This document shows positions 10,394 to 22,159 of a DNA stretch of 64,000 nucleotides, piece by piece. Position 1 is the stretch's first letter. Each line of letters starts with the position of its first letter. Position numbers and translations under genes: made by a program. The stretch spans positions 248,001 to 312,000 of the forward strand of contig JBAIAA010000751.1 in assembly GCA_037893245.1 (NCBI GenBank), in the 5' to 3' direction. Under the pieces are notes generated by a model, which saw only the letters and a list, made by a program, of their open reading frames with translations, was not told where the DNA came from and made no database searches. The stretch comes from Crossaster papposus. Lineage: Eukaryota > Echinodermata > Asteroidea > Velatida > Solasteridae.

Positions 10394-13300
10394 GATAGGT
10401 GCTCCATTTCTCCTGCTCTCAGCTTGTTGAAAGTTGTGAGACGAGCCAAAACCAACTCGCTGCACCTTCGAAAGTTTGCAGCAGAAGCCTGCTTTTTCAG
10501 GTCAAGTGTTGCGGTCTTGATGTTCTCTTCCAAAAATGATGCGAACGTCTTCAGATCTTCCGAGTCGGGCAGCTCAATAACTTTGTCATGCTTTCGGTGA
10601 TACATGTACATGGTTTGCAGGAGCTCAGAGGAAATTTGTTCTGCCCACTCTGCTTCTTTGAGTTTCAGAAAAGCCTCTGCCGTCTGTTCTGCCTCAGTAT
10701 CACCTCTTTTGAGGGCAAGATGCCTTTTCGTACCAGCCAACTTGACCAGACTGTGACCGAGTTTAAAGGCCACTGACGGACACTCCGTTTCACTGATCAT
10801 GTCGTCATTCTCTACTTGTCCAGCAGTCACTGTGTCAAACATATGTGGTGAAATGAAGTCCCGAAGTGAAGCACTGGAATTGGATATGCATGTACTTTGA
10901 CGATTGAGTGGCTGTCTAGCTACATTTCTCATCTCTTGGGCTGCATAATGGCACAGTTGTTGTGGGTCCATACCGAATGTTTGGCGTGCATGGGCAATAC
11001 CGAGTTCAATTATCATGGACTCATTATGAACCACCTGGGATAAACTGTCTTGCTTCACACCAGCCAAAATCGATGGGGAGGCTTCTGTAAACTCATCCAT
11101 TAAAAGGGAACTCCGAAGGGAACTCCGAAGCCCGATATCTCTGCTTCGCCTCTGAGTACCTGTAAGCTTCTCATCTTCCTTCCCAACACAAAAGTAATGT
11201 TGGTGCTTCCATAGATCGGACTTACGGTAGAAACCCAGGCAGTTAGGGCACGGCTCATACTCAGAATCCTTAATCCCTATATCGGAAGGTCTTCGAACCA
11301 AGATCAACTCCCCCTGCTTCAAGTCACGGACCATTTTGTTATGGTAATAGTTTCCTCTATTACGGAGACGTTCAAAAGCATTTGCTCTTTCACTTGAACC
11401 AGCTTTCATTGCTTGAATTTGTTTTACTTCTTCCTCGTTTTTGTGCACCCTTAATAAGTGTTTACTGATGAAAGTAACCAGTTTTGAGCAGTAATAACAG
11501 GCTTGATGTTTGTTGTAAATCCTCTTCTTAGTATGATAATCTTTGAGTACTGGCGGAAAATACACCAAGTTACTGACACAATCGCCAGAATAATCCACAT
11601 CAGAAGAAGACAAACTGTTGGATGCAACCCCATCCACTGCAACTGTAGACTCATTGGTACTAGTACTGCCACCAGCTGCTGAAAAATCCATGTCATCAGT
11701 ATGTGTACCGCCAGAGTTGACCCCATTAACAACAACTGCAGACACATTATCACCACCACTGCCACCAGCTTCTGCATGGGAATTATCAAGTTGCATTATC
11801 AAAGGGTCATTATGCACCACATTAGATAGACTGTCTTGCTTCAAACCAGCTGAAACGCATTTAACCGGTGGGGAGGCTTCTGTAAACTCATCCAGTAGGA
11901 GGGCACTCTCAAGCCCGATATCTCTGCTTCTCATCTGAGTACCTGTAGGCTTCTCATCTTCCTTCCCAATGCACTTTAGGTAATGTCGGTGCTTCCATAG
12001 ATCGGTTTTACGATAGAAACCCAGGCAGTTAGGGCATGGCTCATACTCAGAATCCTCAATCTCGGTATCAGAAGGTCTTCGAACCAAGATCAACTCCCCC
12101 TGCTTTAAGTCACGAACCATTTTGTTATGGTAAAAGTTGCCTCGATTACGGAGACGTTCGAAAGCTTTTGCTCTTTCACTTGAACCAGCTTTCATTGCTT
12201 GAATTTGTTTTACTTCCTTCTCTTCTTTGTGCACCCTTAATAGGTGTTTACTGATAAAAGTAACCAGTTTTGAACAATAATAACAGGCTTGATGTTTGTT
12301 GTAAATCCTCTTCTTAGTATGATAATCTTTGAGTACTGGCGGAAAATACACCAAGTTACTGACACAATCACCAGAATAATCCACATCAGAAGAAGACAAA
12401 CTGTTGGAAGCAATCGCAACAACTGCAACTGTAGACTCATTAGTACCAGTACTGCCACCAGCTGCTGAAAAATCCATGTCATCAGTATGTGAACCGCCAG
12501 AGTTGACCCCATTAACAACAACTGCAGACACATTATCACCACCACTGCCACCAGCTTCTGCATTGGAATTATCAAGTTGCATTATCAAAGGGTCATTATG
12601 CACCACCTTAGATAGACTGTCTTGCTTCAAACCAGCTGAAACGCATTTAACCGGTGGGGAGGCTTCTGTAAACTTATCCAGTAGGAGGGCACTCTCAAGC
12701 CCGATATCTCTGCTTCTCATCTGAGTACCTGTAGGCTTCTCATCTTCTTTCCCAATGCACTTTAGGTAATGTCGGTGCTTCCATAGATCGGTTTTACGAT
12801 AGAAACCTAGGCAGTTGGGGCATGGTTCATACTCAGAATCCCCAATCTCTGTATCAGAAGGTCTTCGAACCAAGATCAACTCCCCCTGCTTCAAGTCACG
12901 AACCATTTTGTTATGGTAATAGTTGCCTCGATTACGGAGACGTTCGAAAGCTTTTGCTCTTTCACTTGAACCAGCTTTCATTGCTTGAATTTGTTTTACT
13001 TCCTTCTCGTCTTTGTGCACCCTTAATAGGTGTTTACTGATAAAAGTAACCAGTTTTGAACAATAATAACAGGCTTGATGTTTGTTGTAAATCCTCTTCT
13101 TAGTTTGATAATCTTTGAGTACTGGCGGAAAATACACTGAGTTACTGACACAAATACCTGAACAATCCACATCATCAGAAGACAAACTGTTAGGAGCAAC
13201 CCCATCAACAGCAACTGTAGACACATTATTACCAGCACTGCTACCAGCTGCTGAAAAATCCATGTCATCAGTACGTGAGCAGCCAGAGTTAACCCTGTCG

Positions 13301-16040
13301 ACATCAACTTTGTTAACATCACCAGCACTTCTACTAGCTGCCAGAATATCCATGTCATCAGTATGTGAACCGCCAGAGTTGAACCCATCATTATCAACTT
13401 TGTTAACATCAACATCACTGCTACCAGCTGCCAGAATATCCATGTCATCAGTATGTGAACTGCCAGAGTTGACCCGAACTTCACTAGTACTGCCACCAGC
13501 AGCTGAAAAATCAATTTCATCAGCACAGGAACTGCTAGAGGTGACCCCATTAACACCAACTGCAGACACATTATCACCACCACTGCCCCCAGCTTCTGCA
13601 TGGGCATTATAAAGTTGCATTATCACAGGGTCATTATCCACCACCTTAGATAGACTGTCTTGCTTCATACCAGCCAAAACACATTTAACCTGTGGGGAAG
13701 CTTCTGTAAACCCATCTATTAGCAGGGCACTCCCAAGCCCGATATCTCTGCTTCTCCTCCGAGTACCTGTAAGCTTCTTATCTTCCTTCCCAACACAAAA
13801 GTAATGTCGGTGCTTCCATAGATCGGACTTACGATAGAAACCCAGGCAGTTAGGGCACGGCTCATACTCAGAATCCTTAATCCCTGTATCGGAAGGTCTT
13901 CGAACCAAGATTAACTCCCCCTGCTTCAAGTTACGAACCATTTTGTTATGGTAATAGTTTCCTCGATTACGGAGACGTTCAAAAGCATTTGCTCTTTCAC
14001 TTGAACCAGCTTTCATTGCTTGAATTTGTTTTACTTCTTCCTTGTCTTTGTGCACCCTTAATAAGTGTTTACTGATAAAAGTAACCAGTTTTGAACAATA
14101 ATAACAGGATTGATGTTTGTTGTAAATCCTCTTCTTAGTATGATCATCTTTGAGTACTGGTGGAAAATACACCAAGTTACTGACACAATCACCAGAACAA
14201 TCCACATCATCAGAAGCCAATCTGTTGGAAGCAACCCCATCAACTGCCACTGTAGACACATCATTACCAGCACTGCTACCAGCTGCTGAAAAATCCATGT
14301 CTTCAGTACGTGAACCGCCAGAGGTGACCCCATCAACATCAATTTTGTTACCATCACCAGAACTGCCACCAGCTGCTAAATAATCCATGTCATTAGCACA
14401 GGAACTGCCAGAGGTGACCCCATTAACACTAACTGCAGACACATTATCACCTCTGCTGCCCCCAGCTTCTGCATGGGCATAATCAAGTTGCATTATCACA
14501 GGGTCATTCTGCACCACCTTAGACAGACTGTCTTGCTTCATACCAGCCAAAACAAATTTAACCGGTGGGGAAGCTTCTGTAAACTCATCCATTAGAAGGG
14601 CACTCTCAAGCCCGATATCTCTGCTTCTCATCTGAGTACCTGTAAGGTTCCCATCTTCCTTTCCGATGCAAAAGTGACGTAGGTGCTTCCATAGATCAGA
14701 CTTAAGGTAGAAACCCAGGCAGTTAGGGCATGGTTCATACTCGGAATTCTCGATCTCTGTCTCAGAAGGTCTTCGAACGGGGATCATCTCCCCCTGCCTC
14801 AAGCCACGAACCATTTTGTTATGGTAATAGTTGCCTCGTTTACGGAGACGTTCGAAAGCTTTTGCTCTTTCACTTGAACCAACTCTCATTGCTTGAATTT
14901 GTTTTACTTCTTCCTCGTCTTTGTGCACTTCTAATAAGTGTTTACTGATTTTGGTAACAAGTTTTGAACAATAATAACAGGCTTGATGTTTGTTGTAAAT
15001 CCTCTTCTTAGTGTGATAATCTTTGATAACTGGCGGAAAATACACAGAGTTACTGGCAGAATCATCAGAACAATCAACATCATCAGAAGACAAACTGTTG
15101 GAAGTTACCCCATCAACTGCAACTGCAGACATATTATTGCCAGCACTGCCACCAGCTTCTACGTGGGCATTACCGAGTTCCAATATCACAGGGTCATTCT
15201 GCACCACCTTAGATAGACTGTCTTGCTTCATGCCAGCCAAAACAAATTTAACCGGTGGGGAGGCTTCTGTAAACTCATCCATTAGAAGGGCACTGTGAAG
15301 CCCAATATCTGTGCTTCTCTTCCGAGTACCTGTCGGCTTCTCATCTTCCTTTCCAATGCAAAAGTGACGTAGGTGCTTCCATAGATCAGACTTAAGGTAG
15401 AAACCCAGGCAGTTAGGGCATGGTTCATACTCGGAATTCTCGATCTCTGTATCAGAAGGTCTTCGAACCAAGATCATCTCCCCCTGCTTCAAGTTACGAA
15501 CCATTTTGTTATGGTAATAGTTGCCTCGATTACGGAGACGTTCGAAAGCTTTTGCTCTTCCACTTGAACCAACTCTCATTGCTTGAATTTGTTTTACTTC
15601 TTCCTCGTCTTTGTGCACTTCTAATAAGTGTTTACTGATTTTGGTAACAAGTTTTGAACAATAATAACAGGCTTGATGTTTGTTGTAAATCCTCTTCTTA
15701 GTGTGATAATCTTTGATAACTGGCGGAAAATACACAGAGTTACTGGCAGAATCATCGGAACAATCCACATCATCAGAAGACAAACTGTTGGAAGCAACCC
15801 CATCAACAGCAATTGTAGGAACATTATTACCAGTACTGCCACCAGCTGCTGAAAAATCCATGTCATCAGCACATGAACCATCAGGTGTAATCCCATCAAC
15901 ATTGGGGACAGCGTTCCCACCACAGCAACCACCTACTGAAAATGTGTCGGATGGGGAAGCCAAGTCAAGACTAACATCACCACTGGCAGCAACGGCATTG
16001 TCCATGTTGTCCATCATTTCCTCATGTAGCTCCAGAATTC
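10394..16040 (-). CDS. Exon 1: six double zinc-finger modules plus start of the recombinase domain
   Basis: A single 5.6-kb open exon, about 1,880 residues. Its 3' end is a perfect donor (GTAAGT at 10393-10388). At the 5' end TTGTTTTGACAG could be an acceptor (exon start 16040, phase 1); otherwise ATG at 16017-16015 is the start. Six modules each carry CYYCSKLVTxISKHLLxVH (C-x2-C-x10-H-x4-H), a conserved block with GNYYHNKMVR and LILVRRPS, then CPNCLGFY..DLWKH..H.C (a second Zn site). Acidic Ser/Asp/Gly linkers (DDMDFSAAGGS type) separate them. After module 6 come helices and LRAGEMEHL, which fits tyrosine-recombinase box I (the catalytic Arg) and continues across the splice. Known relatives are uncharacterised zinc-finger/recombinase-like proteins of fish, corals and other invertebrates. 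A nuclear DNA-binding role is inferred. Confidence 0.82.
11040..15990 (-). repeat. Six in-frame internal repeats of the zinc-finger exon
   Basis: The marker for YFPP (TGGCGGAAAATA or variant) lies at 15721, 15031, 14158, 13123, 12337 and 11551. Spacings are 690, 873, 1035, 786 and 786 bp, all multiples of three. The zinc-finger part is nearly constant; the length change comes from extra copies of the acidic linker. Two successive 786-bp spacings and very high identity point to recent tandem duplication or ongoing homogenisation. Confidence 0.9.
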
Positions 16041-16109
16041 CTGTCAAAACAAATCATACAAGCACAATTCAGGTACCAGTAAAAAGATTAACCCTAACCC
16101 TACCTAATG

Positions 16110-16139
16110 CTACTTTTTACTACTAGTAGTAAAAAGTAG
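16110..16139. repeat. Perfect 30-bp palindrome
   Basis: CTACTTTTTACTACT is followed directly by its reverse complement. It lies about 70 bp beyond the possible acceptor of the zinc-finger exon. Related TACTTTTTA/TAGTA motifs occur around 16180-16230. Confidence 0.85.
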
Positions 16140-16405
16140 TATGCAGTACTCTCACTGACTTGTGTGCAATGCCTGTAGTAATTTTTAGTATTTGGTACTT
16201 CACCCCTAATTGCACTCATAGTACTTTTTAGCATTGGGTCCCTCTGCTTGCTGAGTGTGCATGGCCCATGTATGCTATGTAGGGTGTTCTAAACTCTACA
16301 GCAAAAATTGTCACTTGGGACACAGCATTGGGTCAAGGCTGGACTATTGCATTTTTTGCCAGGTAAGTATTACTGACATGTATTGCCACTATTAGTATTT
16401 TGTAG

Positions 16406-16625
16406 TTGGCAGTATCTGTACGTTGGCAGTATCTGTACGTTGGCAGTATCTGTACGTTGGCAGTATCTGTACGTTGGCAGTATCTGTACGTTGGCAGTAT
16501 CTGTACGTTGGCAGTATCTGTACGTTGGCAGTATCTGTACGTTGGCAGTATCTGTACGTTGGCAGTATCTGTACGTTGGCAGTATCTGTACGTTGGCAGT
16601 ATCTGTACGTTGGCAGTATCTGTAC
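16406..16625. repeat. 17-bp minisatellite, about 13 copies
   Basis: Nearly perfect tandem repeats of TTGGCAGTATCTGTACG. Because 17 is not a multiple of three and no frame has a stop, every frame stays open on both strands across the array, giving false ORFs. Confidence 0.95.
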
Positions 16626-17290
16626 TCTGTCAGTACACACCCAATCATCAGTCACAGAGAGACCCAGTGCTACAAAATACTAAGTAGTATTCTGTAGTAT
16701 GCAGTTCTTTAGCCCAAAGTAAGGCCTAGGGGGTTCGGGTTAATGTCCATCTATATTATTTTGTATGCTATCCCTTATGAAAACACCACACAGTTCGCAC
16801 ACATTTGTGCATGCTCCCTGCACATTGGCCTTGACCAAGGCTATCAAGCTGGTTCCCTGAACGAGCGAGTAGCTGCTACTGTACAGCTGATTTGTTCTAT
16901 CAGTCGTTGTACAGCGCCCAGCACGCTAGCCTCAACAGCCTACACGCACATACATCAATGCCCAACATCTACATCAATTCCCCACATGTAAACTCATCAC
17001 AACATTTTTCAAGACACTAATTACCGGCCTAAAGGGTATGAATTAACCGAAGCAAATAACACAGTGCATAATTTTGTTTGCTGTATTTTGACACCTCGAT
17101 TGTTGAGATACGATGTTGCGGAGCGGAGTTATTGTCATTTCAATGGTCGTAGATACAGTTTCAAAAGTGACAATCATCCCTATAGAAGCAGATTTGTATT
17201 GATCATGTAGATTCTATGTTTAATGATCAGCCAATAAAATAATTTCTACATATATGCTCGCCTTTTCTTTTGAAAGGAATATTTTGACAG
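16626..17290. other. No gene seen
   Basis: Unique-looking sequence. A frame at 16743-16991 has no protein signature. A 5' exon of the minus-strand zinc-finger gene may lie here or further right but could not be identified. Confidence 0.35.
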
Positions 17291-17740
17291 AACATTAGAT
17301 AAGAGTGTCACTACATGCATATCAGTAGGTCTGGGACTGGAGACCCTTTACATTTGATTGAATCCACAATAAAGTGTATTTTCAGACCAATTTTTTACCC
17401 ACTTCATTAGCCGTTTCGCGGATACTGCCATCTTGGATCTATGCGATAGTTCTATAGCGCCCTCCAATGTCGAAAATTGGTGATTTCATCAAGGCTCTGG
17501 CACTTCTGGCTCCAGCTAAACTGCATGAATGAACCTGAAAGAAAGAAAAAATGGTCTTAATGACGTCACCCATTTTGACACTAAAGGGCGCTATAGAACT
17601 ATCGGATAGATCCAAGATGGCAGTATCGGCAAAAAGGCTTATGAAGTGGGTAAGAAATTGGTCTGAAAATACACTTTATTGTGGAGTTTAATCAGACGTA
17701 AAGGGTCTCCCAGACCAACTAATTCACTAAATCTAATGTT
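17291..17740. mobile_element. Inverted-repeat element with arms of about 180 bp
   Basis: AACATTAGAT begins the element and ATCTAATGTT ends it. Both arms carry GGTCTGGGA..GGAGACCCTTTAC, TGTATTTTCAGACCAA, GCCATCTTGGATCTA and TATAGCGCCCT in mirror order. Only about 90 bp in the middle are unpaired. The sequence around 20940-21010 (AATGTATTTTCAAACCAATT) looks like a broken relative. Confidence 0.85.
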
Positions 17741-17887
17741 TACAAAGTTTTTCTTTCGCCATTTTTCGCACGTCAAATTATCCTGCTTTGTTTGCATGTT
17801 GGGCCGTACGTATAGTAGTCAGAGTTTACTGGACCCGAGTTATCACTTTTTTTAAATTTTGGACATGATTGGGCGATACTAGGGTCC

Positions 17888-18556
17888 GAGCCAGTGTAAT
17901 AATCGAAACTGTGAGTCTCTGCGGAAACAAATATCATATTTCAACCTCAAAACAGCCACAAAATTAAGACACACCACTCGAGATACAAATACATGTACAT
18001 GTAGTCATCGATGATTAAAATCATAGTACTCGGGTGTTCTTACGATCCTTATGAAAAGTTAAATTTCCCGTTAAATAACGAAAGCTCCTTGCACTCAACT
18101 GCCGTGTACGTTTGTTATGTTTTTGCGCAATTGTTCGCTTGTATTTAAATGAGAGTTGTTCGATCACAGTTAGCGCGCGCAGTGAGTAAACGTTACGAAA
18201 ATGTTATTTGTATATATAACTGCTTTTGAGATTGTGTGGACAAATTGTCACGTGATGAATGATACAGATTATGACGTGCGAATTTGCTACACTGATTCCC
18301 ATCAGAAATGGGAATTGGTGCGGTCCCAAATGATAATGAAGTGAACCAATGTAGGATGTGCATCGCGTGCGCCATAATTATTCATCACGTGAATTTCACT
18401 TTTCATAAAGATCGCAAGTATGCCTAAGTACTATGATTATAATCATCGATGACTATTTGTATCTCGAGTGGTGTGTCTATTAATTTTTTGGCCGTTTTTG
18501 AGGGTGAAATCTGATTTTTTTTTTTTTTTAGAGACTATTTTCTATTACACTAGGCA
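17888..18556. mobile_element. Inverted-repeat element with long arms (about 170 bp)
   Basis: The left arm GACACACCACTCGAGATACA..GTCATCGATGATTA is mirrored by TAATCATCGATGAC..TGTATCTCGAGTGGTGTGTC at 18438-18475; pairing extends outward to AGTGTAAT and inward to CTTTATGAAAAGT. The interior of about 300 bp has only a 60-residue frame of no known type. Confidence 0.8.
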
Positions 18557-18962
18557 GGATCATGAACATTTTTCCTTTTTGCAATTCCTTCAAATGTTAC
18601 ATTATCTGAAAGAGCTTGAACAAAGGAAACAAGAAGATTGGTCAATGACCATAGGGTAACCAGATAAGATAAGGATTTTTAGTGATCGTGTTTTTTTGTC
18701 GTTTAGAGGTCCAAAATAGGCCCAAAGGTTGTGACAATACACCCGACAATCAGTAGTCACGTGATCCGGCACGTGTATCGCGACTGCTGATTTTGTGGTT
18801 CTGCACTATACCCCTGTTGCGTGATTTGATAGTACATTTATAGAGCAAGGAACATTTGATGGCATGGTTACGAGTTGGCATGGCCATGGGTCCGAGTTGG
18901 TTTAGGTCCGAGTTGGATCGAAACCGTATGGCCTACAGTGCGCAGAGCTGTCTATATAGGTA
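18557..18962. other. No gene seen; one small hairpin
   Basis: CAATCAGTAGTCACGTG at about 18747 pairs with CACGTG..CGACTGCTGATT up to about 18794. TCCGAGTTGG repeats just before the minisatellite may be decayed units of it. Confidence 0.5.
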
Positions 18963-19170
18963 TCGGGACAACTCGTACCCGGGACAACTCGTACCCGGGA
19001 CGACTCGTACCCAAAATTTGTTACCCGGGACAACTCGTACCCAGGACAACTCGTACCCGGGACAACTCGTACCCGGGACAACTCGTACCCGGGACAACTC
19101 GTACCTGGGACGACTCGTACCCGGGACGACTTGTACCCGGGACGACTTGTACCCGGGACAACTCGTACCT
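18963..19170. repeat. 16-bp minisatellite, left arm of an inverted pair
   Basis: About 13 copies of GGGACAACTCGTACCC with GACGACT and CAGGAC variants. Opposite orientation to the array at 19990-20260. CTATATAG lies immediately outside both arrays (18952-18959 and 20269-20276), suggesting the two arrays are arms of one element. Confidence 0.9.
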
Positions 19171-19989
19171 TGTACTTTTCTTACCATGTACTTTCCTGTT
19201 TCTTTTATTTAGATGTAATTAACAAATCATCAGAAGATGTGGAAAATTAAAGTCGTTCAGTTTTTGGAAATTGCCAGTGGTGACAATCATACAAGCAGGA
19301 GCTTCGTAACTTATTTGATCTTCATTTATTGCAAAAACGTATTTCTAAAATAATTGGACTGCTTCATTAAAATTATAAAAATGTTATATATGTCACCTTC
19401 TACAGTTTTTATGACATTAAAGTTCTGGGCGGAGTTTGCTCGTAACTTATTTGATCTTTTTGTTTAACAGTAGTTTCAGACACGCATATTACATTGTGTT
19501 ACGTCTAGAAGAGAACACATCATTAAATGCGTGTTTGGATATTTCATTTTACTTACCTCGCCAAGACACGCGTTTTTTCTTACTTGTTAACCCGTGTTTG
19601 AAACATAGTTTTTCCCGACTGGGTACCGATTCATTATAAAATGTTACATAATTATGTCACCAAGCTACAGTTGTTATGACATTAGAGTTTCTGAAACGGA
19701 ATAATAAAAAAAAACAGTATTAAAAAAAAAAAATTATCTTCAGGCCAACGATAGGCCTAAGCTTCTTTTCTCTTTTAAATCTCAAACTGAAATAAACAAG
19801 TTTCATTCTTAATCGTCAAAAATCTCTAGTAATCAAACCATTAACAATTTCTATCTTTGAAATAGTAATTGGTTAGCATAATAATAGGTTGAAAATAAGT
19901 ACGATAACGTTTGGCACAAGTATTTAGTAAGGCACAATAAGGGGTTGATTTACGAGTACGCTGCACATACAGTGTTTAATTTTCCAGCC
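19171..19989. other. Spacer between the inverted minisatellites
   Basis: About 820 bp, AT-rich. It contains a partial internal duplication: GTAACTTATTTGATCTT occurs at about 19306 and again at about 19442, each followed or preceded by ATAAAATGTTA..ATGTCACC..CTACAGT..TATGACATTA blocks (19376-19420 and 19636-19690). No coding sequence recognised. Confidence 0.6.
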
Positions 19990-20260
19990 GTGTAAGAGTT
20001 GTCTCGGGTACGAGTTGTCTCGGGTACGAGTTGTCCCGGGTACGACTTGTCCCGGGTACGACTTGTCCCGGGTACGAGTCGTCTCGGGTACGAGTCGTCT
20101 CGGGTACGAGTCGTCTCGGGTACGAGTCGTCTCGGGTACGAGTCGTCTCGGGTACGAGTCGTCTCTGGTACGAGTCGTCTCGGGTACGAGTCGTCTCGGG
20201 TACGAGTCGTCTCGGGTACGAGTCGTCCCGGGTACGAGTTGTCCCGGGTACGAGTTGTCC
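19990..20260. repeat. 16-bp minisatellite, right arm of an inverted pair
   Basis: About 17 copies of GGGTACGAGTCGTCTC or the GTTGTCCC variant, the reverse complement of the left array. The central copies share the GTCTC form and the outer copies the GTCCC form, the pattern expected of expansion from the middle. Confidence 0.92.
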
Positions 20261-20286
20261 CACATTCTCTATATAGTATGGAAACA

Positions 20287-20415
20287 GGTCATTTTGTACC
20301 CAAGTCATTTCGTACCCAAAACTTTGTACCCAAGTCATTTTGTACCCAAGTCATTTCGTAGGCAATGACCTGTCCTGGCCCTGGGTATATGAAATGACTC
20401 GGGTACAAAATGACC
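20287..20415. repeat. Related 16-bp repeats (ACCCAAGTCATTTTGT)
   Basis: Five or six units of TACCCAAGTCATTTCG type, followed by one inverted unit (AAATGACTCGGGTACAAAAT) near 20390. The period equals that of the neighbouring minisatellite and both contain GGGTAC, so they are probably related. Confidence 0.75.
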
Positions 20416-20445
20416 GACATTAATCTATCAGTTTTATCATTTTTG

Positions 20446-20796
20446 TGGAGTGTCGTGGCCGAGCGGTTAAGAGCTTGGTTTTCTGTTCCGCAGAGCGTGA
20501 GTTCGAGTCTCGGTGCGGACACGTGTGTCCTTAAGCAAGGCAATTAAACCACTATTGCTTCGTCCTTCGGATGGGACGTTAAGTTGTAGGTCCCGTGTGT
20601 TGTATAATTTATAATGTGTGTATATATCTTTCCCAATATAACATTATAAAATTGTATAATGCACGTAAAAGAACCCAGAACACTTATCGCTAAGAGAAGG
20701 GGTTTGCCCCGGTGTTCCTGGCTGGCACAAAAAAGTTGGTGTGATGTTTCCGGAAGGATGCTTTGCCGACTATATAATTCAGATTCAGATTCAGAT
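20446..20796 (+). mobile_element. tRNA-derived SINE
   Basis: The head at 20450-20522 resembles a tRNA with a long variable arm (Leu/Ser type): A box TGGCCGAGCGGTTAAG and B box GTTCGAGTCT (20501-20510), the internal RNA polymerase III promoter. The body contains TCCTTCGGATGGGACGTTAA and CACGTAAAAGAACCC, blocks seen in SINEs of several invertebrate deuterostomes. It ends in an (ATTCAG)n tail at about 20778. Not a working tRNA gene: it lacks a normal acceptor end and is fused to the SINE body. Confidence 0.85.
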
Positions 20797-21054
20797 AGTC
20801 CCATAGCAATAGCATAGAGCAAGCTGTTCCTTGCTCTATGGTTTTATGCACATATGTCCCTTTCCGAAATCCGAGTGGAAAACTAAACAATGGAGTATTT
20901 CGACAGCCTAGATTTATGGAAGTGTATCCATTACATGATTACATCCGATCGATTTCCACAATGAAATGTATTTTCAAACCAATTTCTTACCATGCATGCT
21001 TCAACTAGTTTCATCCCGTTGATGACTTTCGGGGAACGCAAAATCATCGATGTC

Positions 21055-22159
21055 CTATGGTGGCCCTGAAGGGACATCGCACATTTCTCCGCAGATTTCT
21101 GCGACATCGCACATGATCGCACATTTCTGCGCAGATTCCTGCGATATTGCAGATTTTATCGCACATTTCTGCACAAAAATCTGCGATGTCGCACATTTTA
21201 TCGCACATTTCATGCGCATATTTCTGCGATATTGCAAATTTTATCGCACATTTTTTCGCAGAAATCTGCGATATTGCAGATTTTATCACTATTACTGTGC
21301 ATAATTAAAGTTATCTAAATTGCAAATACATTGTTTTTTGTTGGTTTTTTTTTTTAAGTTAATAATATAATAAAAGTTGAAAAGTAAAGAAAACATTTAA
21401 GAATGTACATTTACCTCCCTGGTGGTTAATTTTATTTGAATATTTTGTAATAGTTACGTAGTATTCTGCATTATTTTGAAATGAAGTGATTTTGTGTGGT
21501 AACAGATGGAAAAGGTCAAACTCTGAACGTAACCAGGGGCCAATTTCACGGAGCTGCTCAGCACAAAAATTTGCTTAGCACAAAAACGTCTTGCTCATTA
21601 AAAACAAGTTATCAGCCAAAATTCTACTTGTTTTTTATGCTAAGTAAAAAAACAGCTGATTTTCAATCAAAAACCATAAAGATCACGTGAAAATTTAGTC
21701 TGTAACCTTGTTTTTACCAAGGACAAATTATGAAAATTTTTGTGCTTAGCAGCTCCGTGAAATTGGCCCTATACGAAGCTGGTTTGCTCGATATCCTCGT
21801 TCGATGTTCAATATTGAACACACACAACCAGCTCCTTATTCGACATTCGAATGCTAAACACGTTTGAATGTTGAAACAAATCTGCGCAGAAAATTAATGT
21901 GCAATGTGCGACATTGTAGATTTTGGTGCAGAAATTTGCGATAAAATCTGCAATATCGCAGATATCTACGCAGATATGTGCGATAAAATCTGCAATGTCG
22001 CAGAAATTTGCGCAGATATGTGCGATAAAATGTGCAATATCGCAGAAAACTGCGGATAAATTTTGCGATAAAATGTGCAATGTCGCAGAAATCTGCGCAG
22101 AAATGTGCGATAAAATGTGCGATAAAAATAATGTGCGATGTCCCTTAAGGGCCACCATA
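21055..22159. mobile_element. DNA transposon, non-autonomous, CTATGGTGGCCC ends (member 1)
   Basis: Left end CTATGGTGGCCCTGAAGGGA and right end TCCCTTAAGGGCCACCATA. Each end is followed inward by about 250 bp of degenerate tandem units (ATCGCACATTTCTGCG / GCGATATTGCAGATTTTATC) in mirror orientation. The interior has no transposase and holds another MITE. Frames such as CDIADFIAHFC are by-products of the repeats. Confidence 0.85.
21536..21770. mobile_element. MITE nested in the preceding transposon (family GGGGCCAATTTCACGG)
   Basis: Ends GGGGCCAATTTCACGGAGCT and AGCTCCGTGAAATTGGCCC are inverted repeats; GCTTAGCAC motifs follow inside. About 235 bp. A second, more diverged copy is at 54892-55110. 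Confidence 0.85.

Noticed and set aside
11451..15932. Many 70-190 codon frames on both strands inside the zinc-finger exon
   Set aside because: They recur with the module period and are shadows of the repeated DNA; only the long minus-strand frame has Zn-binding motifs and splice sites.
16088..16102. Telomere-like TTAACCCTAACCCTACC
   Set aside because: Only two imperfect units; not an interstitial telomere tract.
16383..16697. Open frames in all directions over the 17-bp repeat
   Set aside because: A stop-free 17-bp unit forces every frame open; the peptides are pure repeat.
18856..20361. Arg/Thr/Tyr-rich and Val/Arg/Gly-rich frames up to 120 codons
   Set aside because: Translations of the 16-bp minisatellites without start context or any non-repeat domain.
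20450..20522. Possible tRNA-Leu or tRNA-Ser gene
   Set aside because: A and B boxes are good, but it is followed directly by a SINE body and an (ATTCAG)n tail, so it is a SINE head.
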